In this document: one piece after another, positions 1 through 6,030 of the stretch
Layout: the number at the start of each line of letters is the position of its first letter
Numbering within the stretch: the stretch's first letter is position 1
Assembly (NCBI RefSeq): GCF_020829685.1
Contig: NZ_JAIVFR010000336.1
Coordinates: 1 to 6,970, forward strand
Source: Nostoc sp. CHAB 5715
GTDB lineage: Bacteria > Cyanobacteriota > Cyanobacteriia > Cyanobacteriales > Nostocaceae
Direction of reading: 5' to 3'
Length of the DNA: 6,970 nucleotides
Translations under genes and position numbers: made by a program
Notes under the pieces: model-generated
Told to the model about the DNA's origin: nothing
The model's database searches: none
What the model saw: the letters and a program-made list of their open reading frames with translations, nothing else

Positions 1-1
1 A

Positions 2-382
2 ACTTTTGATTTGCCAGATCCATTATCTGACTCATTAATCGCTCAGATGATAGCCCAAGAGGATGCCCAAAACCAACAAAATCAAGAATCTAAGATTGAG
101 GCTGTTTTGTTAAAAACTTTACAAACTTTTGAGGCAAAAAGCCAGGAAATACTTAAACTTTACTACCAACAGGGGTTGACTCAGCCACAGATTGTAGAAC
201 GCCTACAAATGAGTCAGCCTACTGTTTCTCGCCGACTGCTCAAAGCTAGAGAATTAATGCTAGCAGCGTTGATCCAATGGAGTCAAGATACGCTTAATAT
301 TTCTGTGACTTCCAACCTAGTTAATGATATGAGTAGTGCTTTGGAAGAATGGTTGAAAGTTAAATATGGGGAATCTAGCTGA
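2..382 (+). CDS. Sigma-70 family RNA polymerase sigma factor, C-terminal part (5' end outside window)
   Basis: This is the DNA-binding end of an alternative sigma factor, which directs RNA polymerase to a set of promoters. The frame is open from base 2. A TTG at 11 could be read as a start, but the protein would then lack the core-binding region 2, so the gene most likely begins upstream of the window. Counting from that TTG, residues about 43-82 form sigma region 4: a helix ending in EILKLYYQQGLT, then a helix-turn-helix with LTQPQIVERLQMSQPTVSRR as scaffold and recognition helices. The preceding stretch is rich in Gln and Asn and looks like a linker. The tail after residue 95 (MSSALEEWLKVKYG) resembles the C-terminal extension of cyanobacterial sigma factors paired with DUF1822 proteins, as I recall that family. 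The downstream DUF1822 gene starts 25 nt after the stop, which suggests co-transcription. The sigma subgroup cannot be decided from this fragment. Confidence 0.85.
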   Translation, partial: TFDLPDPLSDSLIAQMIAQEDAQNQQNQESKIEAVLLKTLQTFEAKSQEILKLYYQQGLTQPQIVERLQMSQPTVSRRLLKARELMLAALIQWSQDTLNISVTSNLVNDMSSALEEWLKVKYGESS

Positions 383-395
383 CGTTACGAAAGAT

Positions 396-399
396 GAGG
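396..399 (+). promoter_or_regulatory. Ribosome binding site deciding the DUF1822 start
   Basis: GAGG lies 8 nt upstream of the ATG at 408. The alternative in-frame ATG at 366 overlaps the end of the sigma gene and has no comparable Shine-Dalgarno sequence, so 408 is preferred. Confidence 0.55.
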
Positions 400-407
400 T
401 AGTAAAA

Positions 408-1613
408 ATGACTGTTGCTTTTACAGAACCGCAGGAACTATTGTTAGAAATATCACCATCATTACAGGCAAGTTCTTGGCAAGAAAGCCAAATGTACACC
501 ACACCTAGCAGTCGCTGGCGTGCTTACATGAATCAAATTTGCCTTCATGGGTTTTTGAATTGGGTAAAAGCTGAATATGTTCCAGAAGCAAGTATCTGGC
601 ACAGTTCCCCTGGTTTTCCTGCTTTTTGGGAATTTGTCAATGGCACAGCAATTTTGTTAAAGGAAAAGCGAGTCGTTTTAATTCCCAGCGAGGCAATTGA
701 TGGTAGTGAGTTAGAAGTTCCTCAAGAATGGGTAGACATTCCCAGTTGGGCAGCAGACTATTATTTAGCAGTGCAAGTCACACCAGATGGGGAGTGGGTA
801 AGAATTTGGGGCTACATAACCCATACTGAACTTAAATCACTGGCAGACTATGACCAAGTAGATAGGACTTATTGTATAGATGCACGGCACTTAATTAAAG
901 ACCTGAATGCTTTTTGGATGACCTACCAATTTTGTGGAATAGAGGAGATGAAAGCTGCGATCGCTCCACTACCAGAATTATCGACTGTTCAAGTAGAAAA
1001 TCTTGTGCAACGTTTAAGTAATTATTCTGTAACATTTCCTAGACTTGCAGTGCCATTTACAACCTGGGGAGTGCTACTAGAGAATGAGCAGTGGCGGCAG
1101 CGTTTGTACCAAGAAAGGCTGCGATATCTACGACGGGCTGCGCCTACGGAATTTTCACAAGTACAAGTGAATCTCAGTCGTTGGCTGGAGCAGATTTACG
1201 ATGCTTCTTGGCAAGCTATAGAAACTTTTTTTGAGCCAAACTCCAGTAGCCTAGCTTTTAATTTCCGCACTTCTTCCGGGTTAAATGCTGCCGCTATCAA
1301 ACGCGCCAAGCTGATTGACTTGGGAATAGAAATAGAGGCTCAAAAAGTTATTTTATTAGTTGCCTTAATTCCAGAAGCTAACCAACAAGTTAGTATTCGC
1401 GTGCAGCTACATCCAGCTTGTAATCAACCTTACCTACCTGCTAATATCAAGCTAGTTTTACTTTCAGATCAAGGGGAAGTACTTCAACAAGTACAAGCAA
1501 GAATTCAAGATATTTATGTGCAGTTAAAACTCTTTGATGGAGAAGTGGGAGAATGTTTTAGCATCCAGGTTGCTCTTGATAGTTGCCAGGTTACAGAAAG
1601 TTTTGTGATTTAG
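408..1613 (+). CDS. DUF1822 family protein, probable partner of the upstream sigma factor
   Basis: Starting at ATG 408 gives 401 residues; an ATG at 366 would add 14. The protein has no signal peptide and no membrane segment, so it is probably cytosolic. Recognition rests on family-like stretches. The N-terminal half is rich in Trp (WEFVNGTAILLKEKRVVLIP, then EVPQEWVDIPSWAADYYLAVQV with a WGY turn). A middle helix reads VNLSRWLEQIYDASWQAIETFF. The C-terminal beta-rich part runs from RAKLIDLGIEI through VILLVALIPEANQQVSIRVQLHP to a final FSIQVALDSCQVTESFVI. This family is mostly cyanobacterial, has no proven biochemical role, and is often encoded next to a sigma-70 family gene, as here. A role in modulating that sigma factor is my inference from position only. 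In related loci a CHAT-domain gene often follows; none is present here. A HIP1 octamer lies inside the gene at 957. Confidence 0.85.
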   Translation: MTVAFTEPQELLLEISPSLQASSWQESQMYTTPSSRWRAYMNQICLHGFLNWVKAEYVPEASIWHSSPGFPAFWEFVNGTAILLKEKRVVLIPSEAIDGSELEVPQEWVDIPSWAADYYLAVQVTPDGEWVRIWGYITHTELKSLADYDQVDRTYCIDARHLIKDLNAFWMTYQFCGIEEMKAAIAPLPELSTVQVENLVQRLSNYSVTFPRLAVPFTTWGVLLENEQWRQRLYQERLRYLRRAAPTEFSQVQVNLSRWLEQIYDASWQAIETFFEPNSSSLAFNFRTSSGLNAAAIKRAKLIDLGIEIEAQKVILLVALIPEANQQVSIRVQLHPACNQPYLPANIKLVLLSDQGEVLQQVQARIQDIYVQLKLFDGEVGECFSIQVALDSCQVTESFVI

Positions 1614-1826
1614 TTATTAAGAGCCAGACTGAACAGGTTTTCTAATAGCCGCACACAGCCGAGTTGAATTAACATTCATTAGTAAGCAAGCTAATCACGC
1701 ACGAATGGCAAAGTCCACTTAACTTATGAGTAAGCTAGTTGTCTTCAGCTTTTTGGGAGGAGATTTAAATCAAGGATTTCCTGTTGCACTCTAGTGGTTA
1801 AAGGTTACAAGGAAAAAGAAGACGAC

Positions 1827-1903
1827 CAAAGGTTAAAGGGAAAAGGGGAAACAAAAGCATCCTTTACCCCTTCATCCCTTAATTCTTATCCCCTGAACCT
1901 TTG
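1827..1903. repeat. Imperfect palindromic intergenic repeat
   Basis: The ends CAAAGGTT (1827-1834) and AACCTTTG (1896-1903) are perfect reverse complements. Inside them, TTAAAGGGAAAAGGGG (1833-1848) can pair imperfectly with CCCCTTCATCCCTTAA (1867-1882). The G-rich left arm and C-rich right arm match the style of the other repeats in the window, so this looks like another dispersed repeat of the Nostoc type. It could fold in RNA and end or stabilise the sigma/DUF1822 transcript, but it lacks a T-run. Confidence 0.6.
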
Positions 1904-1957
1904 CCCAGCTTCTGCAAAAAGTTTAAGGATTGCTTGGTGAATTTAGAGTTTTGTGGT

Positions 1958-1967
1958 GGTAATTACC
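1958..1967. promoter_or_regulatory. Perfect 10-bp palindrome, possible operator
   Basis: GGTAATTACC is its own reverse complement. It ends about 41 nt upstream of the extended -10 element at 2009-2017, a usual place for an activator or repressor site. It does not fit the NtcA pattern GTA-N8-TAC. No regulator can be named. Confidence 0.25.
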
Positions 1968-2008
1968 GTACAAAAGCGAATTTACCAGTAATTTAGTAGA
2001 GTTTGTTA

Positions 2009-2017
2009 TGGTATACT
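2009..2017 (+). promoter_or_regulatory. Extended -10 promoter candidate for the 72-residue gene
   Basis: TGGTATACT fits the extended -10 pattern TGN-TATAAT with one mismatch. No good -35 hexamer is found 16-18 nt upstream, which is tolerated for extended -10 promoters. Transcription would start near 2024, giving a leader of about 110 nt before the ATG at 2136. Confidence 0.35.
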
Positions 2018-2135
2018 TAAAAAGTTAAGACTAGCTTTACCAAAATTACACCACTCTACGATCCGGCAACAATTGCAGAATGGAAAGCAGTTTTAATTAA
2101 ATATTTACCAACAAAATCTGAATTCAATCGAGGTT

Positions 2136-2354
2136 ATGACTCAGCAAGTGATTCACCCAATGGTGAAATTGCAGCGCAACGTGCAATCACTCATAGAATC
2201 GAACATTATCAAGCCAAGCGATAGCATCTGGAAAATCGCTTTGCTCTACGGTAATGAATGGCAGCACTGGAAACAGGAACTGCTTGACTTTGGCTTTAGT
2301 ATGCAAGACCCAGTTAGTGAATTGCTAGCTGTGGAAACTTGGGATGAGGAATAG
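2136..2354 (+). CDS. Small hypothetical protein, 72 residues, tentatively DUF4327-like
   Basis: The protein is acidic at its end, has no membrane segment or Cys pairs, and is probably a small helical cytosolic protein. Its layout is a helix (MVKLQRNVQSLIESNIIKPS), a short strand-like part (IWKIALLYGNEW), a second helix (WKQELLDFGFSM) and an acidic end with ELLAVETWDEE. This spacing of VQSLIE, EW, EL and a terminal WD-acidic motif recalls the small cyanobacterial DUF4327 family. That is pattern memory, not an alignment. The start is uncertain: CGAGG sits only 2 nt before ATG 2136, too close for a good ribosome site, and ATG 2160 (MVKLQR) is an alternative start. The stop codon is directly followed by the repeat array at 2355. 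The gene is convergent with the kinase gene. Function unknown. Confidence 0.65.
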   Translation: MTQQVIHPMVKLQRNVQSLIESNIIKPSDSIWKIALLYGNEWQHWKQELLDFGFSMQDPVSELLAVETWDEE

Positions 2355-2445
2355 GGAGTAGAGAATAGGGAATAGGGAATAGGGAATAGGGAATAGGAAT
2401 TTTTATTAATATTCACCACTCCCTACTCCCCACTCCCCACTCCCT
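2355..2445. repeat. Heptamer repeat palindrome between convergent genes
   Basis: Four exact tandem copies of GGGAATA run from 2368 to 2395, flanked by degenerate copies. After an AT-rich spacer (about 2396-2411), the right arm at 2418-2445 has C-rich heptamers of the type CCCCACT/CCCTACT. The arms are roughly complementary, with G-T and A-C mismatches, so an imperfect long hairpin is possible. The element starts directly after the stop of the 72-residue gene and reaches the stop codon of the kinase gene at 2444-2446. It fills the whole gap and may act as a two-way transcription end, though it has no clear T-run. Confidence 0.8.
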
Positions 2446-3715
2446 AAACTTGGCAAGCAGCTAAGGCCGCAGCTAATTCCTTTGCAGTCTGGTAGCGATC
2501 GCGTGGCAATGGTTCTGTAACGCGATCGATCACATCTCTTAATTGGGAACTAATGGTGGGAATTTTTGCCACATCAAACCTGAAGTTTCGCCCTCGTTGG
2601 CGGTAATACTTGAAAGGGTTTTCGCCTGTGAGCAGAAAAATCAGCGTTGGCCCAATTGCATACAAATCTGATTGAGTCAAAGGTTGTCCTCGTTCTTGTT
2701 CAGGAGCGCAGTAACCTTCTGCACCAATACGAGTACCGGGCGCTGTGCCAATTTCCTTAACTGCGCCAAAATCTAGCACCACTATGCGATTTACTGAACT
2801 TCGCACCATTAAGTTGGCGGGTTTAATATCGCGGTGAATCAGTGGCGGCTCTTGGCTATGAAGATAGTCTAAGATATCGCAGGTTTGAATCATCCAAGCG
2901 ATGGCTTGGGTTGGCGTAACTGGGCCAGTAGTATAGACACGTCTCTCTAAATCTTGTCCGTGAATTAATTCCATTGCCAAGTATTTTTTTCCGCCTTCTA
3001 CAAAGAAGTCGTAATACTTGGGAATCCCCGGATGGTTAAGGGATTTGAGAGTATACGCCTCCCGCTCAAATAATTCTTGAGCTTTGGCAATTTTTACCAT
3101 ATCAGCATTCATTTGCTTCAACACCAGCAGTTGTGGCATACCCGCAATCTGACCAGTCGCATCCCAAGCGAGATAAGTAGTACCCATACCTCCTTGTCCG
3201 AGAGTTCGCAACACCTGATAATGGCGAATTTTCTGTTGTACTGAGAGAGGTTGGCCGCAGTGGATGCAAAACAGATTGTTTGGGGAATTGCCTTCATGGG
3301 TGCAAGTGTATCTACCTTGGGCTGAGTAGAGTGTTGCAACGGCGTTTTCTTCTGTTTCTTGCATAAGTTGCGATCGCACACCAGTTTCCACTACTGTTAC
3401 ATCCTGAATTTGGAATTGCAGTATTGGGCCTCCCTGTGCCAGTTGCAACAGGGAATTATCTGGTAACGGACTCTGAATTACAAGGACACCGTTGAGGAAA
3501 GTCCCATTAGTACCCTGACTAATCAGCCGCCAACCACCGCCATTGTCAGCAGAATCTACTTGTCTCAGTTCTAGATGATGCCGCGAAACTAAACTATCAG
3601 TTAAAACAACATGATTATCTGCCGCTCGACCAATCCGAATTATGGAAGAGTTCTCAAAGCACCACTGCTGGAGGGGCGTTTTCTGTTGCGGTTCTAACAG
3701 AGTCAGACTAACCAC
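2444..3715 (-). CDS. FHA domain / zinc-ribbon serine/threonine protein kinase
   Basis: This 423-residue protein kinase transfers phosphate from ATP to Ser/Thr of target proteins. An FHA domain (about 20-105; RIGR 27-30, SRHH 44-47, NGTFLNG 70-76) should bind phosphothreonine peptides. A small zinc-ribbon-like segment follows (C138, H140, C150, C153). The kinase domain (about 166-420) is complete: Gly loop GQGGMG 173-178, ATP lysine K200, helix-C Glu E219, HRD 294-296 with K298 and N301, DFG 315-317, and APE 337-339. The RD-type catalytic loop suggests activation by phosphorylation. There is no membrane segment, so it is probably cytosolic. The start is GTG at 3715: an in-frame TAA lies 15 nt upstream with no other start between, and the FHA domain begins soon after. 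The ribosome site is weak. It lies 133 nt downstream of the phosphatase gene on the same strand, so a shared operon and shared substrates are likely. HIP1 octamers lie at 2495 and 3370. Confidence 0.93.
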   Translation of the reverse strand: MVSLTLLEPQQKTPLQQWCFENSSIIRIGRAADNHVVLTDSLVSRHHLELRQVDSADNGGGWRLISQGTNGTFLNGVLVIQSPLPDNSLLQLAQGGPILQFQIQDVTVVETGVRSQLMQETEENAVATLYSAQGRYTCTHEGNSPNNLFCIHCGQPLSVQQKIRHYQVLRTLGQGGMGTTYLAWDATGQIAGMPQLLVLKQMNADMVKIAKAQELFEREAYTLKSLNHPGIPKYYDFFVEGGKKYLAMELIHGQDLERRVYTTGPVTPTQAIAWMIQTCDILDYLHSQEPPLIHRDIKPANLMVRSSVNRIVVLDFGAVKEIGTAPGTRIGAEGYCAPEQERGQPLTQSDLYAIGPTLIFLLTGENPFKYYRQRGRNFRFDVAKIPTISSQLRDVIDRVTEPLPRDRYQTAKELAAALAACQV

Positions 3716-3734
3716 AATACAACCTACAAGTTAA

Positions 3735-3846
3735 GAGGGAGTGGGGAGTGGGGAGTAGGGAGTAGGGATTATGGAAGTAGGGATTAGGTATTAGGAAAAT
3801 TATTTCCCAGTCCTCATGCCCCATTCCCCATTCCCCATTCCCCATT
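3735..3846. repeat. Heptamer repeat palindrome between the phosphatase and kinase genes
   Basis: The left arm (about 3735-3795) has G-rich units such as GGGGAGT and AGGGAGT, decaying into GGATTAGG. The right arm (about 3815-3844) has ATTCCCC units. The arms can pair with many G-U type wobbles around an AT-rich centre (about 3794-3805). The six T's at 3845-3850 follow the right arm on the + strand, the wrong side for a terminator of the leftward operon. The element fills almost all of the spacer between the two signalling genes. In their shared mRNA it could act as a processing or stability element, but this is inference. Confidence 0.8.
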
Positions 3847-3848
3847 TT

Positions 3849-5843
3849 TTAACTTTCCAAATTTGGGCGTACTTTTGCCCGGACAATTATACCAGTAATA
3901 TTGTCGTGACCATTGTGTTGGTTCGCCAAATCAATTAAGTCTGTAACGCCCCGTTCTAAGTTAGCGCCAGAACTCAGTAACGGTTCTAAGTGAGTCTGCC
4001 AATGGGTTTCTATTAAATCATTATCTGATAGACCGTCCGATGCCAACACCAGAAGAGTATCTTCATTGATTTCAAAAAAGCCCACATCGGGATTAATCGA
4101 GTTTTTGTCACGAGGCCCCAGAGCTTGGGTGAGTTGGTAGGCATCCGGGCGGGCGTAAGCTATGCTTGCTTCCACTCCGCGTGTAATTTCCCGTTGCCCA
4201 ACTTCGTGATCTACTGTGACTTGTTCTAGTCCCCGCTTGCGCGTCAGGCGATAGAGACGGCTATCTCCCACATGAGCAACTGCTGCTTGAGTATCTTGAA
4301 TTAAGAGCATTACCAGAGTTGTACCCATGCGCCCAACTCCAGAACGGGCATCTTGTTGATTGAGCTTATAAATCGCCTCATTAGCTAAAAACACTGCCTC
4401 ACGAATGCTATCTTCTGTTGGCAGTTGGTTAGTAATCCAGTGTTCTTGAAAGTATTGCTGTAGGGTGTTGACTCCTAACTCACTGGCTATTTCGCCGCCA
4501 GCGTGTCCACCCATACCATCACAGAGAATATACAAACCATGCCCTTCCATGACTCGACTTTTGGGCGACTCCAGCTTTTGAATTTTAGTTTCAATGCCAA
4601 AGTAGTCTTCATTATGATGACGTTGACGCCCTACATCTGTGCGTCCTGCATCTTCTAAGCTACTTAACTGCATCGCCAGCACAACAGTTGGCATATCATC
4701 AATTTTGCTTTCTGATTTTTCTGGCTCATCTGATTGCAAGATAATGGGCACAGCAGTATTTTTCTCCTTTATTGGGGGTAAAGTTGCGCTTGGTAATGCT
4801 TCTAGTTCAATAGAGATTTCCTCCAAACGCGATCGCAATTGTGCGATCGTCTGAACCTTACCTACCTCTAAATCCCCCAACATCTGGACTACAGAGCCAA
4901 ATTGAGTGCGTTGAGACTGCCTAAATAGCGCTTGCCAAACCCGCCCCAAAGCTTGAATGGTTAACGGTTGCTCTGGAACAGCAGATGTTTCGGTTTCGGC
5001 ATCTTCTGGCGACTCGGTGACAAACCCAGAATTGAATGATTCCACATACAACCTTTGTAGCGCCAGCGTTTGGTCTTCATCCAATCGCAAATTCGACAAA
5101 TCTAAAAGGCTTTGACGACAACCTACTGGTTCCAATAATGCCCAAAGTTGGGTCATTTCATAACACCAGTGTAAAATTTTTAACGAACTCGTTGTTTCTT
5201 CTTGCCATAAATCGAGTAAAAGCTGCCAATGTGAGCGGTCTTCGATTATGACTATCTGCATATTTCCCTGCTGCCATGCATTGTGAATCGGCGGTATCCC
5301 CGGCTGACCTTGGTATTGTAATGCAGTATAAAGTTTAGCAAGGTGAGGAATTCTACTTGCTTCCACTGAGGGCGTTAGCAAATCCGATTGTTGACTTGCT
5401 AGTATTGCCTCAATCGGTGATATTTGATACGGTTGGCAGTCTAGAACTCTTACACCTACATCAGTAATGGTGGCAGCTTCCGTTTGGGCAGGTAACGCAT
5501 CTAACAATTGATAGCGCTCTTGGGAGTCTAAATAGGAGCCTAATGCAATCTGAGAACTAGCGGATAGAGGAGATAAAGAAAATATTGCTCCCTCATCTCC
5601 CTCATCTCCCTTTTCTGCCACATCCTCCTCTACTCCCAAAGCTTTCGCAGTCGTTTCCTTAGCAATAATTGCCCAAAACACTGTTCCACATTCCGTGCCA
5701 CAGTTATGACAACGTAGTGCATTCACAGGTACATCATCGGTACTGCATTCAGGACAGACCTTGTGGGTCAGGGACGTGCCACAGCTTTGACAGAATTTAT
5801 TGCTATTGGGGTTTTCAAATTTACACTGAGGGCAAATCAGCAT
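3849..5843 (-). CDS. Zinc-ribbon PP2C-type serine/threonine phosphatase with a pseudokinase-like middle region
   Basis: The 664-residue protein should remove phosphate from Ser/Thr using two metal ions. It opens with two zinc ribbons (C4/C7/C18/C21 and C30/C33/C45/C48, plus C52). A low-complexity linker with EKGDEGDEG (77-85) follows. Residues about 108-345 look like a decayed kinase fold without VAIK Lys, HRD or DFG. The PP2C domain (about 395-657) is complete: NED 411-413, DGMGGHAGGE 442-451, GTT 507-509, GDSR 526-529, SDG 602-604 and GHDNIT 645-650. The metal-binding acids (D413, D442, D603, D647) are all present. There is no membrane segment, so it is cytosolic. The ATG at 5843 is supported by an AAGGA ribosome site 9 nt upstream and by the zinc ribbon starting at once. 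It is probably the first gene of an operon with the FHA kinase. It is far longer than a bare PP2C (about 240-260 residues). The linker coding sequence resembles the intergenic repeats. Confidence 0.93.
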   Translation of the reverse strand: MLICPQCKFENPNSNKFCQSCGTSLTHKVCPECSTDDVPVNALRCHNCGTECGTVFWAIIAKETTAKALGVEEDVAEKGDEGDEGAIFSLSPLSASSQIALGSYLDSQERYQLLDALPAQTEAATITDVGVRVLDCQPYQISPIEAILASQQSDLLTPSVEASRIPHLAKLYTALQYQGQPGIPPIHNAWQQGNMQIVIIEDRSHWQLLLDLWQEETTSSLKILHWCYEMTQLWALLEPVGCRQSLLDLSNLRLDEDQTLALQRLYVESFNSGFVTESPEDAETETSAVPEQPLTIQALGRVWQALFRQSQRTQFGSVVQMLGDLEVGKVQTIAQLRSRLEEISIELEALPSATLPPIKEKNTAVPIILQSDEPEKSESKIDDMPTVVLAMQLSSLEDAGRTDVGRQRHHNEDYFGIETKIQKLESPKSRVMEGHGLYILCDGMGGHAGGEIASELGVNTLQQYFQEHWITNQLPTEDSIREAVFLANEAIYKLNQQDARSGVGRMGTTLVMLLIQDTQAAVAHVGDSRLYRLTRKRGLEQVTVDHEVGQREITRGVEASIAYARPDAYQLTQALGPRDKNSINPDVGFFEINEDTLLVLASDGLSDNDLIETHWQTHLEPLLSSGANLERGVTDLIDLANQHNGHDNITGIIVRAKVRPNLES
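4829..4836. repeat. HIP1 octamer GCGATCGC (one of five)
   Basis: GCGATCGC is the highly iterated palindrome of many cyanobacterial genomes. Exact copies in this window are at 957-964, 2495-2502, 3370-3377, 4829-4836 and 6788-6795, all inside coding regions. Five copies in about 7 kb is far more than chance and supports a cyanobacterial source. Confidence 0.95.
5562..5610. repeat. Short palindromic repeat captured in the phosphatase reading frame
   Basis: On the + strand, GAGGAGAT (5567-5574) pairs with ATCTCCCTC copies further right, leaving one bulged base. The right arm holds two exact 9-bp copies of CCCTCATCT (5590-5598, 5599-5607). Read on the - strand this gives GGA GAT GAG twice, hence GDEGDE in the protein. 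The same GGGAGATGAGGG wording occurs in the intergenic array near 6121-6135. The 9-bp period keeps the frame. Confidence 0.6.
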
Positions 5844-5852
5844 AGTGGAAGT

Positions 5853-5857
5853 TCCTT
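5853..5857 (-). promoter_or_regulatory. Ribosome binding site of the phosphatase gene
   Basis: The minus strand reads AAGGA 9 nt before the ATG at 5843, a good Shine-Dalgarno match that supports this start. Confidence 0.6.
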
Positions 5858-5920
5858 TATTCCCGTTCCAAGGTGCTTCTAGCCACTAAGATCCAAGGTG
5901 CCACAATTGGCTGTCCCTGA

Positions 5921-5947
5921 CTACAGTAGACCTACAAGAGATTGTAG
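5921..5947. promoter_or_regulatory. Nested CTAC/GTAG inverted repeats, possible operator upstream of the phosphatase gene
   Basis: CTAC at 5921 and 5932 and GTAG at 5926 and 5944 alternate to form three overlapping inverted repeats: CTAC-a-GTAG, GTAG-ac-CTAC and CTACAA-gaga-TTGTAG (5932-5947, perfect 6-bp arms). The cluster lies 78-104 nt upstream of the phosphatase start. The spacing does not match NtcA. It could be a regulator site for the phosphatase/kinase operon; the regulator is unknown. Confidence 0.3.
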
Positions 5948-6030
5948 TTTATCAATGAATTTTGGTGGCAGTATTAATTGTGACGCATATCAGATAAATA
6001 TTTAATATATTGGCAGTCAATTGCTTAGAA

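Larger units (their letters stand above)
1614..2135. other. Non-coding intergenic stretch between the DUF1822 gene and the small hypothetical gene
   Basis: No frame here has a start codon and coding-like composition. The stretch holds an imperfect repeat palindrome (1827-1903), a perfect 10-bp palindrome (1958-1967) and an extended -10 promoter (2009-2017). A 67-codon frame without a start codon begins at 2021. Just after the DUF1822 stop there is no clear terminator hairpin with a T-run. Confidence 0.6.

Noticed and set aside
317..502. Minus-strand open frame of 61 codons
   Set aside because: It lies antisense across the sigma/DUF1822 junction, with Ser- and Phe-rich shadow composition and no recognisable motif.
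1472..1500. AGTAC half-sites resembling a cyanobacterial LexA box
   Set aside because: They lie inside the DUF1822 coding region, far from any start, and the spacing does not fit.
3118..3381. Second minus-strand frame within the kinase gene
   Set aside because: It lies fully inside the kinase frame, which has clear domain motifs; its composition fits a shadow frame.
3845..3850. T-run after the repeat as an intrinsic terminator
   Set aside because: It would serve only + strand transcripts, and no + strand gene ends there.
4639..4854. Plus-strand open frame of 71 codons
   Set aside because: It is antisense to the phosphatase gene between its middle and PP2C regions, with no motif and no ribosome site.
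5036..5251. Plus-strand open frame of 71 codons
   Set aside because: It is antisense to the middle region of the phosphatase gene and has no family resemblance.
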